DNA of 36,926 nucleotides from positions 1-36,926 of the IMG/VR virus record IMGVR_UViG_3300017776_003137; one strand, 5' to 3'. Under the pieces are notes generated by a model, which saw nothing but the letters and a program-made list of their open reading frames with translations, was not told the DNA's origin and ran no database searches. Made by a program: the position numbers and the translations under genes. Shown here piece after piece: positions 1 to 6,285 of this stretch. Position 1 is the stretch's first letter, and every line of letters starts with the position of its first letter. Origin of the DNA: a virus.

Positions 1-123
1 GATTTAACTTTGGCTGGTTCTACTTGGTTTTCTACAGCTTCAAGTGCAGTCTATGGTTCTGCTAAACCATTTTCTGGAGGTACATATACAGCATCAGTAG
101 TTGCAACGTGTATACCAAAGTAG
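1..123 (+). CDS. 3' end of a tail-associated protein (partial)
   Basis: The first frame is open from base 1 to a TAG at 121-123 and gives 40 residues rich in S, T, A, G and Y (it ends ...TASVVATCIPK). This composition matches the tail-fibre and tail proteins at the other end of the window. The 5' part lies outside the window. Joining base 36926 directly to base 1 would not keep the fibre frame open (a stop appears at 63-65), so this is not simply the end of the 35666 gene read across a circular junction. Function is inferred from composition and from its place before the lysis genes. Confidence 0.6.
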   Translation, partial: DLTLAGSTWFSTASSAVYGSAKPFSGGTYTASVVATCIPK

Positions 124-500
124 GATTTTTTGTATTATTTTTTATGTTGGGGTCATATGCTCAAGCACATGAGCAAACCCCAGCGTATCCTAGAATATTA
201 CCTTCTCACGTCGAAGGCGTGGTTAAGGTGCAATTACGATTATTGAATAGACGAAAAGAAATAAATTATTATGAAATTGGTTTGTTTGATATAAATTTTG
301 ATGAAATAGATTTTACTACAAAGCGAAAAATAATAAAAATAGACTATCAAGAAACAATAGATTTTGATGTTTATTTAAGAAAGTCTGATTTAGATAGAGC
401 AGTTTATATTTGTACTGCATCAAAAATTTTAAAATCAAATAAATCTAGGGCGGTAGTATCGTCTATTGTATGCTCAAAATTAGGTGGAGAACCACTATGA
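108..500 (+). CDS. Small exported protein of unknown function
   Basis: 130 residues starting at a GTG, overlapping the preceding gene by 16 nt. I chose this start because it gives a complete signal peptide: K4, a hydrophobic stretch VGFFVLFFMLGS, then AQA before HEQ, a typical signal peptidase I site near residue 20. The first ATG (144) would cut into the hydrophobic core. No strong Shine-Dalgarno sequence is visible. The mature part is predicted beta-rich, with alternating segments such as VVKVQLRLLNRR and INYYEIGLF and two cysteines (C102, C121). I do not recognise the family. The strand pattern could fit an immunoglobulin-like fold, but that is a guess. It ends in an ATGA overlap with the next gene, so the two are probably translated together. 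Confidence 0.7.
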   Translation: MYTKVGFFVLFFMLGSYAQAHEQTPAYPRILPSHVEGVVKVQLRLLNRRKEINYYEIGLFDINFDEIDFTTKRKIIKIDYQETIDFDVYLRKSDLDRAVYICTASKILKSNKSRAVVSSIVCSKLGGEPL

Positions 501-889
501 GATTAGTATTTGCATTATGTGTTATTTCTAGTTCAGCTATGGCAGAGAATAGCGCCTTGTCTCTTTCATTACCAAACCCCCCAATGAATTATCAATCCGA
601 CAGCTTTTCTACAGGAAATATGCGGTGCAGTAATGCAGTGGGTGGTGGTGTAAATCTTGAATATGGAGTTACTGGTGTTCTTTCTGGATTAGATACAAAC
701 AGCAAGGGGCGAGATATAGGTGTATATGCTCGAATAGTTATTCCGCTAGATAAGCCCAAAGCTCGAATTAATTGTGATGACTTATACCAAATAGAGCTAG
801 CACAGCGCAGATTGGAAATACAAAAATTACGTGACGAAATAGAAGCACTTAAAAACTTGCAAAATGTTGAAATGGAGTTTGAGGACTGA
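497..889 (+). CDS. Exported phage protein with C-terminal coiled coil
   Basis: 130 residues. An in-frame ATG lies upstream at 470, but ATG 497 has GGTGGAG about 8 nt before it, overlaps the previous stop as ATGA, and starts directly with a signal peptide (MRLVFALCVISSSAMA, cleavage before ENS). The mature protein has a conserved-looking block (PPMNYQSDSFSTGNMRCS, then VGVYARIVIPL-like segments) and ends in a charged heptad region, roughly the last 35 residues (IELAQRRLEIQKLRDEIEALK). Proteins of this type sit next to fibre and lysis genes in many marine phages, but their role is unknown. They may act in the periplasm during lysis or be virion-associated. Confidence 0.75.
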   Translation: MRLVFALCVISSSAMAENSALSLSLPNPPMNYQSDSFSTGNMRCSNAVGGGVNLEYGVTGVLSGLDTNSKGRDIGVYARIVIPLDKPKARINCDDLYQIELAQRRLEIQKLRDEIEALKNLQNVEMEFED

Positions 890-1401
890 TGGTAGATACA
901 ACAAAAATTGCAGATGAAATAGACGGATTGGCTGATAAACAGGTTAAAGTTGGTGGTGTGAAGCTTACTTTTGCCTCAATTATGGCAATTTTTGCATTTA
1001 TTAGCACTGTTGTAGGGGGACTTTACGGCGGTTTTGTGTTATACCAGAGGATAGAAGCTGTCGCTGGCCTTGATTTAGACGAATATCAGGCTGAAATTAG
1101 ATTTATAGATAATAAGATAACAGCATTAACGGAAAAATCAGAACAAGGGATAGATTACACACGCGACATAAAAAATAATTTAAAAAATGACATTCTTAGA
1201 TTGGAAAAACAGTCGGACAGAACAGAACAGTTAGTTCGTAATGTTTTAGATGATGCGCGTGATATGATTGACAAGGCTTCTAGGCGATTTGAAACACAAA
1301 GAGAACAGCTAAGAAGTACACAAAAAGGCGATATGGCCGAGCTAGAGGCTAGGTTAGAGAAGTTAGTGCAAAGGGCTTTAGATAATCCCTTAGCAAATTA
1401 G
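889..1401 (+). CDS. Membrane-anchored coiled-coil protein
   Basis: 170 residues, starting in a TGATG overlap with the preceding gene. One strong membrane segment lies at about residues 27-52 (LTFASIMAIFAFISTVVGGLYGGFVLY). It is followed by a long, charged, heptad-like helix over the remaining 115 residues (for example ITALTEKSEQ and EARLEKLVQRAL). No catalytic motif is seen. It lies between two exported proteins and the holin, so a role in lysis (accessory holin or spanin-like function) or in membrane organisation is plausible but unproven. It lacks the lipobox and proline-rich region expected of a classical spanin pair. Confidence 0.7.
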   Translation: MVDTTKIADEIDGLADKQVKVGGVKLTFASIMAIFAFISTVVGGLYGGFVLYQRIEAVAGLDLDEYQAEIRFIDNKITALTEKSEQGIDYTRDIKNNLKNDILRLEKQSDRTEQLVRNVLDDARDMIDKASRRFETQREQLRSTQKGDMAELEARLEKLVQRALDNPLAN

Positions 1402-1411
1402 GAGTAAAAAT

Positions 1412-1750
1412 ATGACTGAATTTGAAAAAGCTGACATAGATGGCAATGGAACAATAGATCAAGCTGAGTGGGATAAATTAGCGTTCGAAGATCGTCGATT
1501 GAAATTGCAAGATGATGATGCCCAAAGAGATGCACAGCGCAAGATGGCTTGGTTTGCCTTGTTCGGAATGTTGCTTTATCCATTTTCAATTATGGTTTGC
1601 AACTTGGCTGGTCTTGACGAGGCCATGAAGTCACTAGCATCAATTGCTGGTGTTTATTTTGTATCAGTAGCCGCGATCGTCGCCGCGTTCTATGGCAAAG
1701 AGGCATACACAAAAGGAAAGGCAAGTTCCAATGATGAATTTAGTAGGTAA
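1412..1750 (+). CDS. EF-hand membrane protein in the lysis cassette
   Basis: 112 residues with GGAG upstream (about 1402). Residues 8-19 form a canonical 12-residue calcium loop: D8, D10, N12, T14, D16 and E19 in the pattern DxDGNGTIDxxE. A charged helix follows, then two hydrophobic segments (about 46-66, MAWFALFGMLLYPFSIMVCNL, and 74-95, LASIAGVYFVSVAAIVAAFYG). This makes it a small two-pass membrane protein with a calcium-binding N-terminus. It overlaps the holin gene by 20 nt. Inference: a holin partner or regulator that could respond to calcium. The calcium-loop residues are seen directly; the lysis role rests on position alone. Confidence 0.75.
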   Translation: MTEFEKADIDGNGTIDQAEWDKLAFEDRRLKLQDDDAQRDAQRKMAWFALFGMLLYPFSIMVCNLAGLDEAMKSLASIAGVYFVSVAAIVAAFYGKEAYTKGKASSNDEFSR

Positions 1751-2135
1751 TTTAATTGGACCAGTAACTGGTTTATTAGATAAAGTTATTGAGGATAAAG
1801 ATCAAAAGGCACAGTTAGCCCATGAGATCGCCACAATGTCCGACAATCATGCTCAACAGGCTTTAATGGGGCAACTTGAGATAAATAAGGCAGAAGCCGC
1901 GTCTGGGTCTCTATTTAAAGGTGGTTGGCGACCATTCATAGGATGGGTTTGCGGATTTGCGTTTGCTTATCACTTTGTATTGCAACCTCTTATAGTCTTT
2001 GGTGTTACGGCGGCTGGTGTAGATATGCCAGAGTTGCCAAGCTTTGATATGGGTTCACTTTTAACTGTGATGATGGGTATGTTAGGTTTAGGTGGATTAA
2101 GGTCAGTCGAAAAACTCAAAAAAATTGAGAAATAA
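1731..2135 (+). CDS. GTA-type three-TM holin
   Basis: 134 residues from ATG 1731 (ATGATG; AAAGGAAAG lies 11-19 nt upstream). A longer reading from 1692 adds only a shadow of the preceding gene. The protein matches the 'holin of 3TMs, gene-transfer agent release' family: an amphipathic N-terminus (LVGNLIGPVTGLLDKVI), the signature GGWRPFIGW at about 64-72, then membrane helices at about 72-95 and 108-123 and a basic tail (VEKLKKIEK). It would open the inner membrane so the endolysin encoded just downstream can reach the cell wall. Only 12 nt separate it from the endolysin gene. The family assignment is firm; timing control is not visible. Confidence 0.85.
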   Translation: MMNLVGNLIGPVTGLLDKVIEDKDQKAQLAHEIATMSDNHAQQALMGQLEINKAEAASGSLFKGGWRPFIGWVCGFAFAYHFVLQPLIVFGVTAAGVDMPELPSFDMGSLLTVMMGMLGLGGLRSVEKLKKIEK

Positions 2136-2147
2136 AGGAGTAGTAAA

Positions 2148-2690
2148 ATGAATAAAAATTGGGAATTATTTTTCAAAATGCTAATACATCATGAAGGTGG
2201 TTTTACTGATGATGATCGTGATGCTGGAAACTCACAGGGTGATGGTCATGGCAACAAGGGTAGCACAATGCTAGGTGTAACGGCTATGAACTGGGCTAAA
2301 TACACAGGAAAGCCAGCACCAGTAGAAGTTATGAGGGAGCTTACAGAAGATGATGTTAAGCCGCTTTATAAGAAAAACTATTGGGACGCTATAAAAGCAG
2401 ATCATTTACCTTCTGGTGTAGATATTAGCTGTGCAGACCTTTGCGTAAATGCTGGGCCAAGGCGTGCGGCTAAAATATTGCAAAAATCAGTTTATGCATC
2501 AGTCGATGGTAGCATCGGGCCAATGACGTTGAAAAAGGTAAATGATGTAAATCCAGCGGAATTACTTGATAGATATTACGATGAACGTGAAAGCTTCTAC
2601 AGGTCATTAAAAGATTATGAACATTTTGGACGCGGATGGTCTAGGAGAAATAAAGAAACACTAGATAAAGCTAGGGAATTGTTAGATTAA
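2148..2690 (+). CDS. Endolysin, GH108-type muramidase with C-terminal peptidoglycan-binding domain
   Basis: 180 residues, ATG preceded by AAAGGAG. The N-terminus carries the glycosyl hydrolase 108 signature HHEGGFTDD (about 14-22), with E16 as the expected catalytic acid, followed by a GxTMLGVT segment and the LxxDDVKPLYKKNYWD block. The C-terminal half (CADLCVNAGPRRAAKILQ onward, including VDGSIGPMTLKKV) matches the predicted peptidoglycan-binding domain usually paired with GH108. The length is normal for the family. It would cleave the glycan strand of peptidoglycan at the end of infection, after the holin at 1731 acts. No signal peptide is visible, which agrees with holin-dependent release. 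Confidence 0.9.
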   Translation: MNKNWELFFKMLIHHEGGFTDDDRDAGNSQGDGHGNKGSTMLGVTAMNWAKYTGKPAPVEVMRELTEDDVKPLYKKNYWDAIKADHLPSGVDISCADLCVNAGPRRAAKILQKSVYASVDGSIGPMTLKKVNDVNPAELLDRYYDERESFYRSLKDYEHFGRGWSRRNKETLDKARELLD

Positions 2691-2692
2691 AA

Positions 2693-2932
2693 ATGATGAC
2701 AAAAATTGCACATCGGGGCAAACTTTCACAAGGCCAAATAACACGATTGGGTGGCTTGATTGCTTTTGTATGCGGTAGAAAACCATATTACAAAATAATG
2801 AAAGACTTATACGATAATGAATTTTTAATTGATATCAACTCAGAACCTGAGCTTACAGAAAAAGGTAAAGAGGAATTAAATAGATTAACTGCGATGGCGG
2901 GCTTGCGCCCAGAGCATTATGCGTTTACTTAA
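2693..2932 (+). CDS. Small unknown protein, end of the lysis operon
   Basis: 79 residues, starting two bases after the endolysin stop; ATG 2693 and ATG 2696 are both possible. The protein is basic at the N-terminus (MMTKIAHRGKLSQGQITRLGGL) and then mostly helical, with a pattern LYDNEFLIDINSEPELTEKGKEELNRL that looks like the last helix and wing of a winged-helix domain. That reading is tentative. It is the last rightward gene before the convergent kdsB operon and is followed by a GC-rich hairpin at 2939-2961. Confidence 0.6.
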   Translation: MMTKIAHRGKLSQGQITRLGGLIAFVCGRKPYYKIMKDLYDNEFLIDINSEPELTEKGKEELNRLTAMAGLRPEHYAFT

Positions 2933-2938
2933 CATCCG

Positions 2939-2961
2939 GTGGGGCGAGCCACACGCCCCAC
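2939..2961. terminator. GC-rich hairpin between convergent genes
   Basis: Perfect 8-bp inverted repeat GTGGGGCG / CGCCCCAC with a 7-nt loop, placed exactly between the rightward lysis genes and the leftward kdsB gene. There is no T-run on either side, so it is not a textbook intrinsic terminator, but its position between convergent operons fits transcription termination in both directions. Similar GC-rich hairpins occur at 19971 and 23983. Confidence 0.55.
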
Positions 2962-2965
2962 ACGA

Positions 2966-3709
2966 TTAAAGCATATATTTATTTTTTAGATTATCTACTT
3001 TCATCATAGCCCTAGCGACTTTTAAATCATCAGGCGTATCTACTGATAAGCTAGAACCATCCATTCTAAATGTTCCTATAGTTTTTCCCATTTCTATTAG
3101 CCTCATCATTTCAATACCTTCAACTTTTTCTAGTTGTGTTGGTCCATTTGCAGAAAAATCTGATAATGTTGATCTCCTAAAGCCTAAAACACTTAAATGT
3201 TTTTTAAGTCCCATTTCTGCACCATGCTCATATGGTATGTCATGACGAGACATTCCAATAATTCTATCGTTAGAAGTGGTAACTTTTACTCTATTTTTAT
3301 CATTATGTTCATTTAAGTATTGCCAAGGTATGCAAGAAGAATGATCTGCATTTTTTTCCATGAATACTGCAACTTCATTAATCCATTGTGGTTCGACGAA
3401 TGGTTCGTCGCCTTGTACGTTTACAATAATTGACTGATCATCAAACCCCAAATGCTCACAAGCTTCATTAAGACGATCTGTACCGCATACATGATTTGAG
3501 GAAGTATCAATGGTTTTTATTTCATGAGCCTTACAAACCCAATGTATTCTGTGATCGCAAGTAGCAACCGTAACGCTTTTTGCTCTCGAAAGCATAGAGC
3601 GACGAGCAACATGTACTATCATTTGTAAACCATCTATTTCAAGTAATGGTTTATCTGGTAGCCTTCTGCTTTCTAATCTTGATGGTATAATTACATGAAA
3701 ATCAGTCAT
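2966..3709 (-). CDS. kdsB: 3-deoxy-manno-octulosonate cytidylyltransferase (CMP-Kdo synthetase)
   Basis: 247 residues, full length for KdsB. The enzyme couples CTP and Kdo to give CMP-Kdo, the activated sugar of the lipopolysaccharide inner core and of some capsules. Visible family motifs: IIPSRLESRRLPDKPL (7-22, nucleotide binding), VAT at 48-50, CGTDRL (75-80), NVQGDEP (97-103, with the metal-binding aspartate), an LExxEGxExxRLIE-type segment (193-206) and DTPDDL (224-229, second metal aspartate). It is the last gene of a leftward operon and starts five bases after the preceding stop. In a phage it would most likely alter the host surface, for example to block superinfection. Catalytic residues appear intact, so I expect an active enzyme. 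Confidence 0.9.
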   Translation of the reverse strand: MTDFHVIIPSRLESRRLPDKPLLEIDGLQMIVHVARRSMLSRAKSVTVATCDHRIHWVCKAHEIKTIDTSSNHVCGTDRLNEACEHLGFDDQSIIVNVQGDEPFVEPQWINEVAVFMEKNADHSSCIPWQYLNEHNDKNRVKVTTSNDRIIGMSRHDIPYEHGAEMGLKKHLSVLGFRRSTLSDFSANGPTQLEKVEGIEMMRLIEMGKTIGTFRMDGSSLSVDTPDDLKVARAMMKVDNLKNKYML

Positions 3710-3714
3710 TATTA

Positions 3715-4059
3715 TCAGCTTTCTATTTGTTCTGCTGTTCTAGGCAATCTTGCGTGTTTTATTATATTTCGCACTGTTGTTTCTTTTAAATCTAGTATGA
3801 CAGCAATAGTTTTTTGATCAAATTTTTTGTGTATTAATTCATTTATACGCATTGCATTATCACTTAATTTTAACGGCATTCTTTGTCTACCGCCTAAATT
3901 GTTGTGCGTTTGAGTAGTCCTCCCATATGCATAGACACTTTCTTTTGATTTTTTTGCACCGGCTGTACCTTTTGCAGACATATGCATCATTTTGCCAAGT
4001 TCGTATTCAGTAGGCTTTCTGCCCTTTTTTTTCATAAATTCTTTTAAATAGTTTGCCAT
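3715..4059 (-). CDS. Small DNA-binding protein with C-terminal helix-turn-helix
   Basis: 114 residues, very basic. The N-terminal 50 residues are lysine-rich (MANYLKEFMKKKGRKPTEYE). The C-terminal part MRINELIHKKFDQKTIAVILDLKETTVRNIIKHARLP reads as a helix-turn-helix, with the recognition helix around KETTVRNIIKHA. AAAGGAAC precedes the ATG, which overlaps the stop of the upstream 58-residue HTH gene (TAATG). Three genes in this operon carry HTH folds, so the operon probably makes regulators. Target sites are unknown; the 19-bp palindromes at 5221, 6196 and 20434 are candidates for one of them. Confidence 0.7.
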   Translation of the reverse strand: MANYLKEFMKKKGRKPTEYELGKMMHMSAKGTAGAKKSKESVYAYGRTTQTHNNLGGRQRMPLKLSDNAMRINELIHKKFDQKTIAVILDLKETTVRNIIKHARLPRTAEQIES

Positions 4060-4235
4060 TATTGTTCCTTTTTTGTTTCAATTTTGTGTTGTACCAAAAG
4101 ACCATTTAAACGTTGGCGGCTAATTCCAATTGCTTTAGCCGCCTGAGATTTGTTTTTATTTTTTTCAAGCTGTTCTTTAATTAATGTTATTTGAGCATGT
4201 TTATAATTTTGGCTCAATTGTTTCCATAATGTCAT
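4059..4235 (-). CDS. 58-residue FIS-type helix-turn-helix protein
   Basis: A 58-residue frame starting at the ATG whose complement is 4233-4235 and ending in a TAATG overlap with the next gene. The segment NKSQAAKAIGISRQRLNGLLVQH (about residues 28-50) is a clear FIS/HTH_8-like helix-turn-helix: helix (SQAAKAIG), turn (IS), recognition helix (RQRLNGLLVQ). No strong Shine-Dalgarno precedes it, but the stop of the upstream gene is only three bases away, so reinitiation is likely. Probably a small nucleoid-type or transcription regulator. Easily missed by callers with a 60-residue cut-off. Confidence 0.65.
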   Translation of the reverse strand: MTLWKQLSQNYKHAQITLIKEQLEKNKNKSQAAKAIGISRQRLNGLLVQHKIETKKEQ

Positions 4236-4238
4236 ATT

Positions 4239-4436
4239 TTAAACTTTCGTATATTCAGCAACACGTTTACCATTTCCAACAATTACCATTTCTTTGTGGA
4301 ATGCATAACCAGATTGTTTTAAATCATGCATACGAGATGCTAACCTTAAACAACCATATAATTGTAACGCCTCAAAAGCTGTAATAGACTGACCTTGATC
4401 AAGGTGAGCTTTAATCATTTTTGTTTGATTTTCCAT
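4239..4436 (-). CDS. Helix-turn-helix protein, HTH_39-like
   Basis: 65 residues. The block GQSITAFEALQLYGCLRLASRMHDLKQSGYAF (about 15-46) matches the small phage HTH_39 family, in which 'ITALEAL..fG..RLaaRI.dLr..Gy' is the usual pattern. These are stand-alone winged-helix-like DNA-binding proteins common in phage early operons. The ATG overlaps the upstream stop (TAATG). No other domain fits within this length. The regulated target cannot be read from the sequence. Confidence 0.75.
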   Translation of the reverse strand: MENQTKMIKAHLDQGQSITAFEALQLYGCLRLASRMHDLKQSGYAFHKEMVIVGNGKRVAEYTKV

Positions 4437-4612
4437 TATTGATCTCCCATCAATTTTTCTAATTTATTTAATTCACCTTTAATCCAAGATATCCTATCTT
4501 GTTGAACCTCCTCTTTTTCATAAAGTTTTTGTTTTTCAATTTGAATATTAGCCAATTTTGACTGAGCGTCAGTAAGCGAAGCCTCCATTGCAGTGTGCAT
4601 TTTACCTATCAT
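4436..4612 (-). CDS. 58-residue coiled-coil protein
   Basis: A short frame with strong translation signals: AGGAGG just before the ATG (complement of 4610-4612), and ATGA overlap with the upstream stop. The product (MIGKMHTAMEASLTDAQSKL, then IQIEKQKLYEKEEVQQDRIS, ending LEKLMGDQ) is almost entirely a charged heptad helix, so it is predicted to be a coiled coil. Function unknown. It lies between two other small early genes and is fully coupled to them. Confidence 0.65.
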   Translation of the reverse strand: MIGKMHTAMEASLTDAQSKLANIQIEKQKLYEKEEVQQDRISWIKGELNKLEKLMGDQ

Positions 4613-4851
4613 AAATGTTCCTCCTGAACTGTTTCATCGAAATATTCGACATATTGTGCCATTAGAGCCTTTTTAAGCCTCTGAGAGATGGGTTTAAGAG
4701 TTCTGGCAACAAATATGTCGCCAAAGTCTATATCAACCTCTGGTGGGTTAAATTGATTACCGCGATCAATCGCGATATCGTATTCTACAGAGACTTCAAT
4801 ATTGAAGCCCCTGTATTCTAATTCAAATGTATGCTCATTTCCGTAATACAT
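4609..4851 (-). CDS. Small acidic protein of unknown function
   Basis: The frame is open further upstream, to a TTG at 4920, but that extension overlaps most of a well-supported gene at 4835-4999. I therefore prefer ATG 4851 (80 residues, MYYGNEHTFELEYRGFNIEV...), which overlaps that gene by only 17 nt. The protein is acidic and beta-rich in its first half (VSVEYDIAIDRG, PPEVDIDFGDIFV), with a helical C-terminus (RLKKALMAQYVEYFDE). I do not recognise the family. It ends in an ATGA overlap with the next gene. The start choice is inference. Confidence 0.6.
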   Translation of the reverse strand: MYYGNEHTFELEYRGFNIEVSVEYDIAIDRGNQFNPPEVDIDFGDIFVARTLKPISQRLKKALMAQYVEYFDETVQEEHL

Positions 4852-4999
4852 TTTTTCTTTTCCAAACTTTATAAGCTTCAATAGTTTTTTGATCTTGGGC
4901 AAGTGGGGCTTCATCAACAAAAGCTATAAATTTACTCCACTCCATACCAAGCCATTTACATCGGTTTTCTAAAATGGTGGTTGCGCCTTTGATTTGCAT
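4835..4999 (-). CDS. 54-residue unknown protein with strong ribosome-binding site
   Basis: A 54-residue frame (MQIKGATTILENRCKWLGME...) whose ATG (complement of 4997-4999) is preceded by GAGGAGG at ideal spacing, one of the best ribosome-binding sites in this operon. It has two tryptophans and a conserved-looking core (ENRCKWLGMEWSKFIAFVDE). The short distance to its neighbours on both sides fits an operon gene. No family recognised. The gene decides the start of the next one, because the long TTG-started version of 4609-4920 would cover almost half of it. Confidence 0.65.
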   Translation of the reverse strand: MQIKGATTILENRCKWLGMEWSKFIAFVDEAPLAQDQKTIEAYKVWKRKNVLRK

Positions 5000-5001
5000 T
5001 A

Positions 5002-5166
5002 TTAAGCCTCCTCTTTTTCAGAAAGAAGTCTTTCAATTTTGGTTTCTATTTTTGCAATTGCTAATCTAACCTGATCAGTAGCCATATCATTACACACCAT
5101 GTAGTCTAAAGAGACATAAAGAGCAGTAAGTGCATCGCGATCATATTTGTTAAGTGGGTTTGTCAT
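5002..5166 (-). CDS. 54-residue helical protein, first gene of the leftward early operon
   Basis: MTNPLNKYDRDALTALYVSL then a helical stretch MATDQVRLAIAKIETKIERL and an acidic end (SEKEEA). AAGGAAC lies about 8 nt before the ATG. It is the first gene downstream of the promoter and palindrome at 5198-5239 and is followed two bases later by the next gene. Predicted all-helical, possibly a small dimeric coiled coil. No known family recognised. Confidence 0.6.
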   Translation of the reverse strand: MTNPLNKYDRDALTALYVSLDYMVCNDMATDQVRLAIAKIETKIERLLSEKEEA

Positions 5167-5197
5167 TTGGCTGGTTCCTTATTTTGATTATAGAGAT

Positions 5198-5226
5198 AGA
5201 TTACATCACGATTATAATAATGTAAA
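5198..5226 (-). promoter_or_regulatory. Promoter for the leftward 5166-2966 operon
   Basis: On the minus strand, TTTACA (complement of 5221-5226) is followed after 17 nt by TAATCT (complement of 5198-5203), a good sigma-70-type -35/-10 pair about 32 nt before the first ATG. The -35 box is one arm of the 19-bp palindrome at 5221-5239. Bound protein there would block the promoter. An alternative -10 (TATAAT, overlapping 5206-5214) with -35 TTGTAA would place the palindrome between the two boxes. Confidence 0.55.
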
Positions 5227-5239
5227 CTATTATTTTACA
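5221..5239. promoter_or_regulatory. 19-bp palindromic operator candidate, copy 1
   Basis: TGTAAACTATTATTTTACA: arms TGTAAA and TTTACA with a 7-nt centre. The same arms and spacing occur at 6196-6214 and 20434-20452, each time in an intergenic region upstream of small early-type genes. It overlaps the -35 of the operon reading left from 5166. Confidence 0.6.
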
Positions 5240-5260
5240 ATTAACACAAAAAACATGTAG

Positions 5261-5283
5261 GGGAGGTTTTTACGCCCCCCCCC
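5261..5283. terminator. G/C-tract hairpin downstream of the DUF932 gene
   Basis: GGGGAGG and a run of nine Cs can pair (G5260-5266 with part of C5275-5283) around the loop TTTTTACG. It lies immediately downstream of the leftward 5292-6155 gene. Pairing is imperfect and no T-run follows in the leftward direction, so this is only a probable transcription stop. The nine-C run is also a place where a sequencing or assembly indel would be easy; no coding frame is affected. Confidence 0.4.
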
Positions 5284-5291
5284 TTATTTGT

Positions 5292-6155
5292 TTATAATTC
5301 TGCCCAAGCCCTAGTATTCATTGCTCTAGCAACCACACCTTCACGATATCTAGTAACATTTTCTGGTGAGCTACTTTTTGATGTATGTGTAGCCCAGTGA
5401 GTTAAGCAATTATACAAAGCCCACTTGTTTTTACCTAGATCATTAAATTCATTATTTAATTGACCCATCAAGTTTTCAAGCTGGCGCTGGTTCCATTTTT
5501 CTTCGTAAGTTTTGCTTTTCAGCGCAACAACCTGATTTTTAAAGAACTTTTCAGCATTATGCTTACTAACTCTGGTATGCATGTAATCATTCCAAAGCTC
5601 TTTTTGATTATGAAATGTTTCTAGGCCGGATATGATTTTATCAGAAGCGCCTTCTGTGCTTACTTGTGATGTATGGCGCATCCAAACTTTTGATATTGCG
5701 TCAGGAGTTGTGCAACCATTTAAGCACCAAAGTCGTAATGCGTCAGCTGACGTTTGATAAGCCCAAGAACCATCGTATGAGTTCCAAGCGCGTACTCTAT
5801 ATTTAACATAATCACCTTTTGATGGTTCAGTAACTACATCATTAAACAGTACATCAATCTGCAATTTTCTGCCATCATCAAGCCCACGTACCTCAAAATT
5901 AAAGTCATTTGAAATATCAGCTTTTTTAATGCTGTCATATGTTGAGTTAACAACATCGTCATGTAAAAGTTTTTGATATGTATTGCGGTGCAAGTGTAGC
6001 ACTTTGTTAGTGTCGGTGCGGATTAAGCTTTTCCAGCCTTCAATTGGCTCACTCATACCCACAGGTATCACAGGAACTTCTTCAACTTCAAAGTCCCAGT
6101 CATTGTTTCCAGTAATTTGTGCGTTTGCAAAATCTAACATTTTTTTATTCTCCAT
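5292..6155 (-). CDS. DUF932 family protein
   Basis: 287 residues. It resembles the DUF932 phage/plasmid-like family: an N-terminal VPVIPVGMSEPIEGWKSLIR segment, a central block with ADALRLWCLNGCTTP (about 138-152), and a C-terminal ALYNCLTHWATHT motif (about 246-258). Members are common in phages and plasmids and have no established biochemical activity. The gene has its own upstream region with the palindrome at 6196-6214 and is transcribed away from the rusA gene. Its separate promoter suggests early or middle expression. Function should be left open. Confidence 0.75.
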   Translation of the reverse strand: MENKKMLDFANAQITGNNDWDFEVEEVPVIPVGMSEPIEGWKSLIRTDTNKVLHLHRNTYQKLLHDDVVNSTYDSIKKADISNDFNFEVRGLDDGRKLQIDVLFNDVVTEPSKGDYVKYRVRAWNSYDGSWAYQTSADALRLWCLNGCTTPDAISKVWMRHTSQVSTEGASDKIISGLETFHNQKELWNDYMHTRVSKHNAEKFFKNQVVALKSKTYEEKWNQRQLENLMGQLNNEFNDLGKNKWALYNCLTHWATHTSKSSSPENVTRYREGVVARAMNTRAWAEL

Positions 6156-6172
6156 TGGTTGGTTTATATTCT

Positions 6173-6201
6173 CTTATTCACCACACAAATAGATTTGTAA
6201 A
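6173..6201 (-). promoter_or_regulatory. Candidate promoter for the DUF932 gene
   Basis: TTTACA (complement of 6196-6201), 17 nt, then AATAAG (complement of 6173-6178) about 18 nt before the start codon. The spacing and the -10 word AATAAGAG are the same as in the rightward promoter at 20447-20475. The -10 is weak against the sigma-70 consensus; the match between two promoters is the main support. Confidence 0.4.
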
Positions 6202-6214
6202 TATATATTTTACT
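6196..6214. promoter_or_regulatory. 19-bp palindromic operator candidate, copy 2
   Basis: TGTAAATATATATTTTACT, matching TGTAAA-N7-TTTACA at 11 of 12 arm positions. It lies between the divergent DUF932 and rusA genes, with one arm at the likely -35 of each. For rusA the pair would be TTTACT 6209-6214, 16 nt, TGTTAT 6231-6236. Confidence 0.55.
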
Positions 6215-6285
6215 AAAAAGTTAAATTACTTGTTATTGTAGCAAAAAATGTTCTACATATTAATAAAATTATTGGTAATCATATT

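Noticed and set aside
4184-4384. 66-residue rightward open frame across the small HTH genes
   Set aside because: Overlaps two leftward HTH genes that have clear domain signatures; no ribosome-binding site.
5275-5283. Run of nine Cs as a phase-variation tract
   Set aside because: It lies outside any coding frame and not at a promoter spacer, so slippage would have no obvious effect.
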